From contig JANQQF010000084.1 of assembly GCA_028285035.1 (NCBI GenBank), positions 62,001-126,000 on the forward strand: a stretch of 64,000 bases of DNA, in the 5' to 3' direction. A program made the position numbers and the translations under genes. Each line of letters opens with the position of its first letter. Position 1 is the first letter of the stretch. The DNA comes from Phycisphaerae bacterium (lineage in GTDB: Bacteria > Chloroflexota > Anaerolineae > 4572-78 > J111). Below, piece by piece: positions 1-10,300 of the stretch. Below the pieces are notes generated by a model. That model was not told the origin of the DNA. It saw nothing but the letters and a program-made list of their open reading frames with translations, and ran no database searches.

Positions 1-107
1 TTTGGAAGGAGATGAGCCTTTAACACAGGATCATTAGATCGCTTTTTTGGTATGTTACCACCTCGTATAAGGTGACCTGACTTTACAAATCGAAATAAAT
101 AAAAAAC

Positions 108-141
108 GGCCAGCTTTTTGAAACTTATCAAGAAGCTGGCC
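108..141. repeat. Inverted repeat upstream of the alpha-mannosidase
   Basis: Nine-base arms GGCCAGCTT (108-116) and AAGCTGGCC (133-141) enclose a 16-base loop. Read on the minus strand the hairpin is followed by a run of T, as in an intrinsic terminator, but no minus-strand gene lies to its right. On the plus strand it would fold in the leader of the mannosidase gene, 27 bases before the start codon. The rest of bases 1-168 shows no gene. Confidence 0.45.
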
Positions 142-168
142 CAAAACCCGTTAGGAATATGATCACTT

Positions 169-3100
169 ATGAGTCACAAAATCCGTTGGACCGCTCAAAA
201 AATTGCCCGACGACTGAGTCTAATTGAACCGCTGGTTTATCGGCAACAACATCCACTACCTAATTTTCGCTTTAACAAATTATTAGGTCCAGAAACTCCC
301 CCACCAATTGGGATAGACATTGATGATAGCGACTGGGAAACCATTGAGCCAAACAGCTATTGGGGCAGTTGGCTAACGGATTTTGTACTACGGGCCACCT
401 TTGAAGTGCCGAAAGAATGGACAGACGATCTACCCGTGGCCCTCCACCTTCCCCTCGGTGAGGCAGACGATTTTAGCCACCCCGAAGCCTTGGCCTATGT
501 TGATGGTATATCATATGCCGCCTGTGATCGACATCATCAGGAAATTTTACTTCCCGAGATTTATCGCAACGGAAACTCACATGTACTGGCTTTACACGGC
601 TGGACGGGCTTGGGGCAATCGCGAAAAGGTGGGCCTGATGTCAAACTGTTTATGCGCCCCTGTGCCGTCGTCCAAATCGATCAGCCCACCCGCGATTTTA
701 TTGCCACAGCCCGCGTCACTCTAGGCATCGCCGATGAGTTGGATGACAACGAGCCAGCCAAGGGCCATCTCTACAATGCCCTCGATAGAGCGTTCCAACA
801 GCTCGATACCCGCGAACCGATGAGGGAAACATTCTATGCCTCTGTCCCAACAGCCCATCAGATGCTGCAAGAGGGAATCGAAAAGGCAGGGCCGTCACTG
901 GATGTGGATGTCATCGCCAGCGGGCACGCCCATATCGATGTCGCCTGGTTGTGGACCATTAGCCAAACCCGCCGTAAAGCAGGCCGCACCTTTCACACTG
1001 TCCTCCGACTGATGGAGCAATTTCCCGATTATCACTTCACCCAAAGTCAGCCCCAGCTCTACGATTATATCCAGCAGGACTATCCCGATCTCTTACCCGC
1101 CATCAAGGAGCGAGTTGCCGAAGGACGATGGGAGCCGATTGGCGGGATGTGGGTTGAGGCCGACTGCAATCTCAGTGGGGGTGAAGCCTTAGCTCGCCAA
1201 TTTTTATTGGGGCGCACCTTCTTCCGTGAGCACTTTGGCCTAGAGGCCGAGTCCCCTGTGTTATGGCTGCCCGATGTCTTTGGCTACGCCTGGAATTTAC
1301 CCCAGCTCATCAAAGAGGCGGGGCTAGAGTACTTCTTCACGATCAAAATTAGTTGGAGCCAATACAATCGGATGCCCTATGACAGCTTCTGGTGGCAAGG
1401 CTTGGATGGCACTAAAGTATTGACCCACTTCAGCACGACCCAAGGCAAATTCGAGCTGCCCGGCGTAGGCGTTCGCCCCAGCACCTACAACGCTGGAGTG
1501 ACACCTTTTGAGGTGATGACCACTTGGACCAATTTGCAGCAGAAGGAGATGCAGCAGGATTTGCTGATGGCCTTTGGCTACGGTGATGGTGGCGGTGGTC
1601 CCACCCGAGAGATGTTGGAGAACGTTCGCGAGTTGAATGAATTTCCAGCTGCCCCTCGCCTTCAACACGGCAAGGCGGGTGACTTTTTCCGCAAACTAGA
1701 AGCCACCTCTGGGAATGAACTGCCCACCTGGAACGGTGAGTTGTATCTGGAGTATCATCGCGGCACCTACACCACCCAAGCTCATAACAAACGGGGTAAT
1801 CGTAAAAGTGAGTTTCTCCTGCATGATGCCGAATTTTTAGCCGCTTGGGCCGCTTTGGCCACAGACTATGAATATCCCCACACCGAATTAACTCAAGCAT
1901 GGCAGTTACTTTGCCTCAACCAATTTCACGATATTTTGCCGGGATCTTCGATTGCCGAAGTTTATGAGGATAGCGATCGCGATTATGAAACAATTCGAAC
2001 GCTTGGAGAAACAGTGCGAGATGAAGCGTTAGGCGCACTCGTGGCCAGGTTGCCAAAGGAAACGGATCTCATCGCGATCAATCCAACTTCATTTGGTGGG
2101 TCACGGATTGGTTTGCTGCCTGAGTCCTTAGCTGACGGACAGACTCTCGTTGATATTGGTCAAGATGAACAGTTGATGACACAAGCGATTGAAGGCGGCA
2201 CTTTGGTAGCCTTCCCTACGAGCGAGGCTTATAGCTTGACCGCCTTGGGGGTTTCTAACGAGCCGATCAGCCCATCTACTGACTTGAAGATCGAAGCGGT
2301 AGGCGACACGTTTATCCTCGAGAATAACCTGCTTCGAGTTACCTTCGCTGACACTGGCAACATCATTGATTTGTATGACAGAATCGCTGAGCGAAATGTC
2401 TTACCCGAGGGACAGCAGGCCAATGTTTTCCAAGCGTTCGAGGATCGCCCGCTGGGTTGGGACGCCTGGGACATCGATATTTTTTATCAGGACAAACAGT
2501 ATCAAGCTGACCCGGCCGAGGAAATTCGAATAATTGAGAAAGGGCCATTAAGAGTTGGTCTGGAAATTCGACGGCAGGTGCTGAATAGCCAAATCATTCA
2601 GCGCATTTATCTTTACCACGACAGCCGACGGATTGACTTTGATACTTGGGTCGATTGGCAAGAGCAGCACATTCTGCTCAAAGTTGCTTTTCCAGTTGAT
2701 GTGTTGAGTCCCGTCGCCACCTACGATGTGCAGTGGGGCAATGTGCAACGCCCAACCCACTGGAACACCTCTTGGGATTGGGCTAGGTTCGAGACTTGCG
2801 CCCATAAGTGGGTGGATTTAAGCGAAGGCGACTATGGGGTCAGTTTACTCAATGATTGTAAATATGGGCATGATATTCGCGACAACATCCTTCGGCTCAC
2901 CTTGTTACGGAGTCCCACCTCCCCTGCTGCGAATGCCGATCAGGGCGAACACCGCTTCACCTACAGCTTACTCCCACACCTCGGCGACTGGCGCACCGAA
3001 ACTGTACCCGCTGCCTATGATCTCAACAACCCACTCATTCTCACCAAAATATCTACTCAATCTTCTAATCTCCAATCTCCCAATCTCCAGCCGCTCATCT

Positions 3101-3348
3101 CCAGCGATCAATCCAATGTCATTATTGAGACAGTCAAACAAGCCGAAGATGGAAATGGGTTAATCGTTCGTCTTTATGAAAATGAACGATGCCGTGGCCC
3201 CGTAACAATTCAAACGAGTTTCTTGATGGCAGCGGCACATCGCTGTAATTTGCTGGAGGAAAATCAAGCTGAATTGAAGGTTGAAGGCAACACTGTACAG
3301 GTTGCAGTGACGCCCTATCAAATCGTGACATTACGACTGGTGCCATAG
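169..3348 (+). CDS. Alpha-mannosidase, glycoside hydrolase family 38
   Basis: A 1059-residue cytoplasmic-type enzyme (no signal peptide) expected to release alpha-mannose from oligosaccharides or glycoconjugates with retention of configuration. The GH38 catalytic signatures are all present: HAHIDVAWLW with likely zinc ligands H255 and D257, LPDVFGY with the probable nucleophile D369, and NQFHDILPG with the zinc ligand H587. The N-terminal 200 residues match the beta-rich domain that precedes the catalytic barrel in long bacterial and vacuolar members, and the C-terminal half is the expected beta-sandwich region. ATG at 169 follows TTAGGAAT at 151-158. It is 46 bases upstream of the PanB-like gene and probably heads an operon of three. 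One oddity: bases 3058-3092 encode a Ser/Asn/Gln/Pro-rich stretch that resembles an intergenic repeat inserted in frame (see findings). Substrate linkage cannot be told. Confidence 0.93.
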   Translation: MSHKIRWTAQKIARRLSLIEPLVYRQQHPLPNFRFNKLLGPETPPPIGIDIDDSDWETIEPNSYWGSWLTDFVLRATFEVPKEWTDDLPVALHLPLGEADDFSHPEALAYVDGISYAACDRHHQEILLPEIYRNGNSHVLALHGWTGLGQSRKGGPDVKLFMRPCAVVQIDQPTRDFIATARVTLGIADELDDNEPAKGHLYNALDRAFQQLDTREPMRETFYASVPTAHQMLQEGIEKAGPSLDVDVIASGHAHIDVAWLWTISQTRRKAGRTFHTVLRLMEQFPDYHFTQSQPQLYDYIQQDYPDLLPAIKERVAEGRWEPIGGMWVEADCNLSGGEALARQFLLGRTFFREHFGLEAESPVLWLPDVFGYAWNLPQLIKEAGLEYFFTIKISWSQYNRMPYDSFWWQGLDGTKVLTHFSTTQGKFELPGVGVRPSTYNAGVTPFEVMTTWTNLQQKEMQQDLLMAFGYGDGGGGPTREMLENVRELNEFPAAPRLQHGKAGDFFRKLEATSGNELPTWNGELYLEYHRGTYTTQAHNKRGNRKSEFLLHDAEFLAAWAALATDYEYPHTELTQAWQLLCLNQFHDILPGSSIAEVYEDSDRDYETIRTLGETVRDEALGALVARLPKETDLIAINPTSFGGSRIGLLPESLADGQTLVDIGQDEQLMTQAIEGGTLVAFPTSEAYSLTALGVSNEPISPSTDLKIEAVGDTFILENNLLRVTFADTGNIIDLYDRIAERNVLPEGQQANVFQAFEDRPLGWDAWDIDIFYQDKQYQADPAEEIRIIEKGPLRVGLEIRRQVLNSQIIQRIYLYHDSRRIDFDTWVDWQEQHILLKVAFPVDVLSPVATYDVQWGNVQRPTHWNTSWDWARFETCAHKWVDLSEGDYGVSLLNDCKYGHDIRDNILRLTLLRSPTSPAANADQGEHRFTYSLLPHLGDWRTETVPAAYDLNNPLILTKISTQSSNLQSPNLQPLISSDQSNVIIETVKQAEDGNGLIVRLYENERCRGPVTIQTSFLMAAAHRCNLLEENQAELKVEGNTVQVAVTPYQIVTLRLVP

Positions 3349-3394
3349 CACTCAATATCAGGAATAGCATTAGTAACTTTCAAAGGAGAAAATT

Positions 3395-4189
3395 ATGACA
3401 AAACTAACTGTGAAAGATCTATTTGCCCTCAAAGGAAAACGAAAGTTGGCACAAGTCAACATTCGCAGTCCGAAGGAAGCCGCAGCCTGTGAAGCCGCCG
3501 GTGTCGATATGATTATCACTTGGGAGCGGAGTGATATTGCCGCTGTCAGAGCGGCCGCACCAGACACATTTCTAACCATCGGTCTAGTCTACGGAGAATA
3601 TTCCAGCACAACCGAAGCCTTACGTGGGGCCTATCGTGCCATGCGACTGGGAGCGGATGCAATTTACTGCCCACAAAGCTTGGACTATGTGCGGGCAATG
3701 GCGACCGAGGCCATTCCGGTCGCAGGCCACGTCGGTTTCGTGCCCTACAAACGGACCTGGTTTGGTGGCTTCAAAGCCGTGGGCAAAACAGCAGATGAGG
3801 CCCTGAAGGTCTACGAATTGGCCCTGGCCTATCAAGAAGCGGGAGCCATCGGCGTGGAAATTGAGCTGGTGCCGGAAAAGATTGCTGAGGCAATCACAAA
3901 GCGGCTCAATATTTTGACCATTGGAATGGGGAGCGGGGCTGGGACAGATGCCCAATACCTCTTCGCCACTGACATTTTGGGAGATAATCCAAACCACATT
4001 CCCCGCCACGCCAAAATCTATCGCGATCACAAGAGTGAGCTTGAACGGCTTCATCAGGATGCGATTGCCGCCTTTGGAGAATTTCAGGCTGATGTCTCGA
4101 ACGGGGCGTATCCCGAAACAAAACATCTCTTGAAAGATAATGATGAGGAGTTTGATAAATTTATGGCGGCTTTGGAGGATCAATCATGA
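3395..4189 (+). CDS. Divergent PanB-like (ketopantoate hydroxymethyltransferase family) TIM-barrel protein
   Basis: 264 residues, the usual PanB length. The middle and C-terminal parts match the family: GHVGFVP at 111-117, FGGFKAVG, then EAGAIGVEIELVPE with E157 at the usual catalytic Glu position, and TIGMGSGAGTDAQ near 175-187. The N-terminal part is atypical. Where PanB has a GDS motif carrying a Mg-binding Asp, this protein reads TWERSD, and residues 19-110 look more like generic phosphoenolpyruvate/pyruvate-superfamily barrels. I therefore infer a relative of PanB acting on another oxo-acid rather than a pantothenate enzyme. Neighbours are a mannosidase and a sugar isomerase, not panC or panD. 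A strong AAAGGAGAA lies at 3382-3390. The stop codon overlaps the next start (ATGA at 4186-4189), so the pair is probably translationally coupled. Confidence 0.75.
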   Translation: MTKLTVKDLFALKGKRKLAQVNIRSPKEAAACEAAGVDMIITWERSDIAAVRAAAPDTFLTIGLVYGEYSSTTEALRGAYRAMRLGADAIYCPQSLDYVRAMATEAIPVAGHVGFVPYKRTWFGGFKAVGKTADEALKVYELALAYQEAGAIGVEIELVPEKIAEAITKRLNILTIGMGSGAGTDAQYLFATDILGDNPNHIPRHAKIYRDHKSELERLHQDAIAAFGEFQADVSNGAYPETKHLLKDNDEEFDKFMAALEDQS

Positions 4190-5037
4190 GTGTCGTCCTC
4201 TACCGTCACGCTTGGGGAGCGGTTGGGCCTAACTTCACCTGGCAAACCTTACCTGATTTAACACGAGACGCGGCAGTAGAAGGTTACGCTGGCGTGGAGT
4301 TCCCGATGTTCTACTTCGATCATCAGCCAGACGGGGCCGAACAAGCGGAAGCTGCTTTTCGGGAGGCATTGGCTGAAACGGGCTTGACCTATATGCCGCT
4401 CATCGCCACGCTGCCGAAGCCTTGGGGTGATTATGAGGGACACTTGGCCTCATTTCGAACTCAAATCGAACGGGCCAAGCGGTGGGGTGTCACCAAAGCC
4501 AGCGTCCACACTGGGGCCGACTCGTTTGATGACGCAACGGTCATCAAATATTACAAGGAAACCACCGCCATTGCCCGAGACGCAGGCATTGAACCCTATT
4601 ATGAAACCCATCGAGCCAGACCGATGTTCAACCCGTTTCGCACGGTAAAATTACTCGAAGCCCTGCCCGATATCTGGATTACCGCCGATTTTGCCCACTG
4701 GCTGCCTGTTGTTGATCGGCTGCCCTACGATTTGGCTGATCTCTTTGAGTTTTGTGCCATACGCACCGGGCATCTACACGCCCGTATTGGCTATGACAAA
4801 GGGCCACAGGTGCCCGATCCTCGCGATCCTGTTTGGGATGCATACACCGAAATTCACGAGTCGTGGTGGGATTTGTGCGTACAGGGGGCAAAGGATCGGG
4901 GCGAAACTTTAGCCATTACTCCTGAATTTGGCCCATTCCCCTATCTGCTTAATATGCCCCACACCGAAACCCCCATCGCCGATGTCACCGAGGTTGTAGC
5001 TTGGATGCGGGATCGATTGCGAGCGCGGTATATGTGA
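4186..5037 (+). CDS. Sugar phosphate isomerase/epimerase-like TIM-barrel protein (xylose isomerase-like)
   Basis: 283 residues with the AP endonuclease 2/xylose isomerase-like barrel. Likely metal-binding residues are E140 (YYETH), D168 (TADFAHW), H198 (GHLHARIGY) and E247 (TPEFGP), the usual Glu-Asp-His-Glu set for a divalent cation. Such proteins interconvert sugars, inositols or hydroxy-acids; the substrate is not evident here. It overlaps the PanB-like gene by four bases (ATGA), so both are expected on one mRNA, probably with the upstream mannosidase. The ending is about 310 bases before the next gene. Confidence 0.85.
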   Translation: MSVVLYRHAWGAVGPNFTWQTLPDLTRDAAVEGYAGVEFPMFYFDHQPDGAEQAEAAFREALAETGLTYMPLIATLPKPWGDYEGHLASFRTQIERAKRWGVTKASVHTGADSFDDATVIKYYKETTAIARDAGIEPYYETHRARPMFNPFRTVKLLEALPDIWITADFAHWLPVVDRLPYDLADLFEFCAIRTGHLHARIGYDKGPQVPDPRDPVWDAYTEIHESWWDLCVQGAKDRGETLAITPEFGPFPYLLNMPHTETPIADVTEVVAWMRDRLRARYM

Positions 5038-5105
5038 GGTTGGGCAGTGTCAGTATGAGATGAACTATTCGTTCTTGGCAACAACCGTTTTAAGGCACGT
5101 AGTAC

Positions 5106-5160
5106 GTGATGCGTGATACGTAGAAATAACTGATACAAAATCTTACGTATCACGCATCAC
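5106..5160. repeat. Perfect 17-bp inverted repeat in the 5038-5351 gap
   Basis: Arms GTGATGCGTGATACGTA (5106-5122) and its exact complement (5144-5160) flank a 21-base loop. There is no T run after it, so it is not a classical terminator, though it could stop or stabilise the mannosidase-operon transcript. Its word-like style resembles other intergenic repeats in this window. The remaining part of the 314-base gap holds a possible -10 (TATACT, 5289-5294) for the next gene and no convincing ORF. Confidence 0.8.
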
Positions 5161-5351
5161 ATTCATCTCAGCCAATACTATTTCAAATCCTCCTCAATCT
5201 ACCAGCTATAAATCATCCAACTAGCGACACATCAACACAGTACAATAATCAATCAACACCAAGCAAGATGACTTACGAGATTCTGGGGTATACTCAGATC
5301 AACTGAATACATTTCAACGGATGAAATTATTACAAAATAGGGAGAAATACG

Positions 5352-6197
5352 ATGTCAAACATCAATACATCACAATTAAAAGAGCAATATGAGCAGGAAG
5401 GCTATGTTATTGTTCGCAATGTTCTGGATGCTAATTTAATCAAGGAAGCACAAGGTCATATTGATTGGTTGCTGGAAAAGAACCCTGGTGTTCGCCCAGA
5501 AGCATTGGGACACCACTACCTCACCAAAGATGCATTTTGGGTACGCTTGATTAGTGATGAGCGCCTGTTAGATGTGGCTGAACAGTTTCTTGGCCCAGAT
5601 TTAGGTCTGTTTGCCTCACACTACATCGCCAAACCGCCGCACGATGGCAAATCTATTCCCTGGCACCAAGATGGTAGTTATTGGCCGCTCGATCCTATGG
5701 AAGTGATTACCTTCTGGCTAGCGATTGATCGCAGTGATGATGAAAATGGCTGTATGCGAGTCGTGCCTCGTACACAGGACAAAAAACTACTATCAAAAGA
5801 TGAATTGGTTTCACAAGGCAACCGTAGTGCTTTTGATGTAGGAATGGATGCCACCACGGTTGATGAGTCACAGGCCGTCAGTCTTATTCTCAATCCGGGG
5901 GACATCTCAATTCATCATCCCAACGTCATCCACGGCTCTGAGCCAAACAACTCACCACGCTGGCGTCGGGGTTTGACCATTCGTTACATTCCAACCTCAA
6001 CCCGTATCACCCGCGATCAGCCGCACCCGGCTGCCTTCATTTTCCGAGGCCAGGGCTACGCCAACGGCAACGGATGGAACCCACTGCCTGCGTACCATCC
6101 AGATACCTCAATGGCCTTCTCCGACAGCACGGAATGGGATGCAAAATGTGCGGTAAAAAATAGTGAGTATGGCGAATTTATAGCGCAACCTGCGTAA
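5352..6197 (+). CDS. Phytanoyl-CoA dioxygenase (PhyH) family Fe(II)/2-oxoglutarate oxygenase
   Basis: 281 residues with the double-stranded beta-helix of PhyH proteins. The iron triad is visible: H105-x-D107 in PWHQDGSYW and distal H194 in NVIHGSEPNN. The following RRGLTIRY segment supplies the Arg that usually holds 2-oxoglutarate. Family members hydroxylate lipids, betaines, ectoine or natural products, so the substrate is open. GGGAG lies a few bases before the ATG. The gene appears to have its own transcript: a 314-base gap precedes it and a strong terminator follows it. The AraC-type gene just downstream may regulate it (inference from position only). Confidence 0.9.
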   Translation: MSNINTSQLKEQYEQEGYVIVRNVLDANLIKEAQGHIDWLLEKNPGVRPEALGHHYLTKDAFWVRLISDERLLDVAEQFLGPDLGLFASHYIAKPPHDGKSIPWHQDGSYWPLDPMEVITFWLAIDRSDDENGCMRVVPRTQDKKLLSKDELVSQGNRSAFDVGMDATTVDESQAVSLILNPGDISIHHPNVIHGSEPNNSPRWRRGLTIRYIPTSTRITRDQPHPAAFIFRGQGYANGNGWNPLPAYHPDTSMAFSDSTEWDAKCAVKNSEYGEFIAQPA

Positions 6198-6212
6198 GTT
6201 TAAGACCTTTTT

Positions 6213-6288
6213 GTAGCCGAGATGTCTAATCTTGTTGATCCTCACAACACAAGATTTAGAAATCTCGGCTACTGTTTTTAGTTTTTTT
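6213..6288 (+). terminator. Rho-independent terminator after the PhyH-family gene
   Basis: A long hairpin with outer arms GTAGCCGAGAT (6213-6223) and ATCTCGGCTAC (6262-6272) and an imperfect inner stem (TCTAATCTTGT with ACAAGATTTAGA) is followed by T-rich sequence from 6274 to 6288. This is a convincing stop for the PhyH-family transcript and separates it from the AraC gene. Confidence 0.85.
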
Positions 6289-6322
6289 ATTGTCAATCGT
6301 AAATCAAAAATCGTAAATTGTT

Positions 6323-7201
6323 ATGGCTATTCACCTCAAAGCCAAAAATATCATTGATCCTGAAACTGAGGCTCATTACAGCTTCAAAACCATCCAGCCT
6401 TTACAAGATAGTCACGGGCGTATTATCACCACAACTTACCACGATCACGACTTTTATGAACTGTTTCTCATCACCCACGGCCGCATCTGGCATCTGATCA
6501 ACGACACCGAAATTTTGTTATCAGCCGGGGCCTTGGTCTTCATCCGTCCCTCTGACTGTCACAGCTATCGGCAATATGAAGGGGATGATTGTGGTCTGAT
6601 CAACCTCGCCTTCCCGGCGCAAACAATTGAGGCCTTCTTTGCCTACTTAGGCGATGGCTTTCAGCCCGAACGACTCATAAACAGCGAGCTTCCGCCCTCC
6701 GTTCAGCTCCACGAGACAGAGCGACAAGCAGCTATCAACCAACTCACCAAGTTGAATAACATTCCCTACACTGAAAAACGACGTATCCGCAGCCAGCTTC
6801 GATTGCTCTTAACCCACTTTTTGGGTCAATACTTTGCAAACGGTAATCCAACTATGGGGAATACTAATACCAGTTGGTTGCACAATTTATGTGCGCAGAT
6901 GCAAGATCCGATCAATTTGCGGGGTGGTGTTTCCTCGATGCAAACGCTGTCTCATACCAGCCCAGAGCATCTCAGCCGCACCTTTCGTAAAGAGTTGGGT
7001 TGTACCCCAACAGAGTATGTCAACAATCTACGGCTCACCTACGCCGCCAATCTGCTCAGCCACACCGATCAGCCGATCATTGAGATTGGCAATGAGGTTG
7101 GGTTGGATAATTTGAGCTACTTTTACCGCATCTTCAAGGCACGCTACGGCACCACGCCTGCGCAATTTCGCACACAAAATCGGAAACGTTCGATTCCATG
7201 A
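6323..7201 (+). CDS. AraC/XylS-family transcriptional regulator with N-terminal cupin sensor
   Basis: 292 residues. Residues from about 40 to 115 form a cupin-type ligand-binding domain (HDHDFYELFLITHG, then a hydrophobic core and IRPSDCHSY). The C-terminal 100 residues carry the two helix-turn-helix units of AraC proteins: SMQTLSHTSPEHLSRTFRKE, then IIEIGNEVGLDNLSYFYRIF and the closing GTTPAQFR. Such regulators bind a small carbohydrate or related effector and activate nearby operons. Its position after the mannosidase group and the PhyH-family gene suggests it controls one of them. Its start has no clear Shine-Dalgarno sequence. Confidence 0.92.
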   Translation: MAIHLKAKNIIDPETEAHYSFKTIQPLQDSHGRIITTTYHDHDFYELFLITHGRIWHLINDTEILLSAGALVFIRPSDCHSYRQYEGDDCGLINLAFPAQTIEAFFAYLGDGFQPERLINSELPPSVQLHETERQAAINQLTKLNNIPYTEKRRIRSQLRLLLTHFLGQYFANGNPTMGNTNTSWLHNLCAQMQDPINLRGGVSSMQTLSHTSPEHLSRTFRKELGCTPTEYVNNLRLTYAANLLSHTDQPIIEIGNEVGLDNLSYFYRIFKARYGTTPAQFRTQNRKRSIP

Positions 7202-7207
7202 GTAATG

Positions 7208-7266
7208 TAGGGGCAATGCTTTGTGCTCTTGCCCAAGCTCGGACGGCCACAAGAATACCCCTCTAC
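7208..7266. repeat. Imperfect inverted repeat between convergent genes
   Basis: GTAGGGGCAATGC at 7208-7220 and CCCCTCTAC at 7258-7266 bracket an imperfect hairpin between the AraC gene and the SARP gene, which converge here. It may act as a transcription stop for either. It is similar in style to the other intergenic inverted repeats of the window. Confidence 0.5.
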
Positions 7267-7368
7267 AGCTAATCACAATTACCGAAATAAATATTTAATT
7301 TTTACAAGATGAATATATTGGAGAAAAATTACGAGACGAGGAAAATTGCTCTCAATGCAAATGTGATA

Positions 7369-10300
7369 CTAACCGGCTTCTGTATTTGGGCAATTTATAA
7401 ACTCTGCGGAGATTATTTCTAAACTTTGTTGCTGGCTCCAGGTCTGAGCGGCTGCAACGACCTCAGACGACAAACTCGCCTCCAATTCAGTAATCAGCGA
7501 TATCGCAAGATCTTTTGACCAATGCCAACTGGCTGGATGATTGAGAATGAGATAGGCCAGCCCTAACGCTTGTTTTATATCCCCTACTTTCATTTTAAGA
7601 CGAACGACACCGAGCAAGGTATGTAACGTATACACAGGCAGCCACACCGCTTGAGCTGCTTGGATGGCTTCATTAAAATTCGTTTGCGCCGTCTGAAAAT
7701 CATCCCGTTGTAAAGCCACCCCACCTAATACCATATACGCCTCAATCATTCCGGCCCGATGCTCTAAGTACTGACAAAGTTGCAAGCTCTCTTGTGCCAA
7801 GTCTTGGGCCTTGTCAAAATCTTGTTCAAAAAGGGCAACATGAGCCAATTCGCCAAGGGTATCGGCGCGCATCCCATTAAGGCCAATCTGTTTATAAATA
7901 ACAAGGCAGTCTAACAGTTGCTGTTTTGCTGTTGCATAATCGGCCTGGCTCAAGGCAATTCGGGCCATATTTCGCAAAACCCAAGCAATTTGGCTCTCAT
8001 AACCAATCTCGGTCGCAATTGCGATACTCTTTTCACAATAGGTCTGGGCGCTTTGATAATGACCACGGCTCCAATCAAGATAGCCTAGCTCGGCAAAACA
8101 GCTCATCACCATTTCTCGGCGGCCCTGAACTTCAGTCCTTTTTAGACTTTGTTGGAATAACTCTTGCGCCTCTTGATAATCGCCGATTTGGGTCGCCACG
8201 GTTCCTAAACGATAACAGGTTTCTGCCACACCCCGTTGATCGCCCGACTCTTTGAATATGGTTAAGGCTTGCTCATAAAGTGCCTGAGCTTCGGCAGGCG
8301 TTTGACCCGCGTGCCCCAGATAGCGCACCACATAAGCCATTTCTTCAAGAGCCCCGACTTGCCCCAAAATTTTAAGCGTATTTTGTCGAATTTGAGAGGC
8401 ACGCCAAACGTGATGGGGCGACTCACAGTAGAAACGAGCTTCTCGGGCCAGCAGTTTACCCATCACCTCTAATCTGTCTCGATCCTGGGCTGGGCTGGGG
8501 AAATCCATATGCAAAATTTCGATCGTTTCATCAAACAATTCCTGACCTGTTGGGGAAACATCCTCTGATGGGAAGCCCGCCCATCCCAATGTACGGGCCG
8601 CCGGAATAAATATCTCGGTCGCTTCAATCAGCCGTCCCCGAATCCGATGGAATTCGCACAATCCCTCCATCGCTAAATCAATCTCCCTGAGCTTACCTTG
8701 TTCAACCGCCCAACTCCAAGCCACTCGAATATTATCAATTTCAGCCTCAATCGCGGCAATCGCTTCGCCTTGCTTAGGACCAACTAGATCAGGCTCTTTC
8801 TGGTTGAGAAAGTGCGCATAGTAGGTACAATGTCGGTCTCGAAGGGCGCTTTCTGCATCTGGCACAGCAGCCAAACGCTCTGTCCCAAACTGTCGTAACA
8901 ATTCATGAATATAATACCCCCCGTCTAAATCAGGCCGTAACAATGATTTGTTAGCCAAGGCCATCAGGGTTCGTAAAATCAGGGGCGAACTCTTTTGCGG
9001 GGACGATCCACTCCCAAGTTTGGCAACGTTTTGCACAGCCTCACGTGTAAAACTCCCTCGAAAAATCGACAACTGTTGAAACAAATCTTGTTCAGTCTCA
9101 GACAAACGGCTCCACATCGAATTAAAGACAGACCGTAGGCTATGTTGCCGATCTGGGATATCACGCAGGCTCGTTTCTAAGAAATCCAGGCTACTCTGAA
9201 TTTCAGTCACAATCTCGGCGGGTGTTAATAGTTCAACCCAAGCGGCAGCTAACTCGATCGCCAGTGGCATCCCCTCCACTAATTGACAAATAGTTTTGAC
9301 ATCGGAAAGGGTGCTCGTTGTTAACTTAAAATTAGGTTGTACCCGATGGGCACTTCTGAGAAAGAGCTGAACCGCACTATAGGCAGGTATATCCTCAATC
9401 GTCGTCAGATTTGATAGATTTGGGAACGTCAGCCCCCCTAACGGAAACAGGGTTTCACCTTGCAAATTGAGCCGTTCCCGCGATGTCCCTAAAACTTTAA
9501 CCTGGGGCGCAGTTCGGATAATATTGCCGATAATTTCATCAACACTGGTTCGACTGGTTCCAGGTTGCGGCAAAGCGGACGTCAACAAGTGCTCAATATT
9601 ATCCAAGACTAGCAATAACTCCTTGTCCTGCAAGTAGGCCAGTAGCTGATCCATCTGCGAGTCTTGTCGCCAATGTTCCCGTTGGTCCCGAACATAAAAA
9701 GAAAAATCGAGCGTCTCTGCAATTTGGGAAACGATCAACGTTGGATCATCTAATGAAGCTAAGGGGACAAAATACACCCCATCGGCAAATGTCTTTGCCG
9801 ATGCTTTGGCGGCTTCAATTGCCAAGCGCGTCTTGCCCATTCCGCCTGGCCCTAAAATTGTCACTAAGTTGAGGCTTGCATCGGTTAAAGAGGTCATCAA
9901 TTGGGCGAGTTCATCGCTTCGCCCTAGGAAAGGGGTCGGTTGGTGAGGTAGGTTTGTGGGAGATGGGGTAGGACTAAGATGAGTGATAGTCCCAATATGA
10001 CTGGGTGCTTCAACTTGGCTTCGTGTCCCATTTTGATAGAGTTGAGGCAGGCTTTCCCCTGAAGTTAACGCTTCAAAGAGTTGCTCGGTCTCCGATGAAG
10101 GAGCGACACCTAATTCTTCATCCAAGGCTTTGACGCAACGTTGAAAAATTGTAGCCACCCCAGCTTGATCCCCCAAGCCCGCATACGCCTGCATCAAGGC
10201 CCGATAGGCTGGCTCCGGAGTCTGGCCTTGAGCCAACCACTGTTCCGCCCATTCCCGGACCGCTTGCCACTGTGCTTCACTAATCAATTGATCGATTAGC

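Noticed and set aside
108..141. Hairpin with T run on the minus strand as a terminator of a minus-strand gene
   Set aside because: No minus-strand gene exists to its right that it could end; kept only as an inverted repeat.
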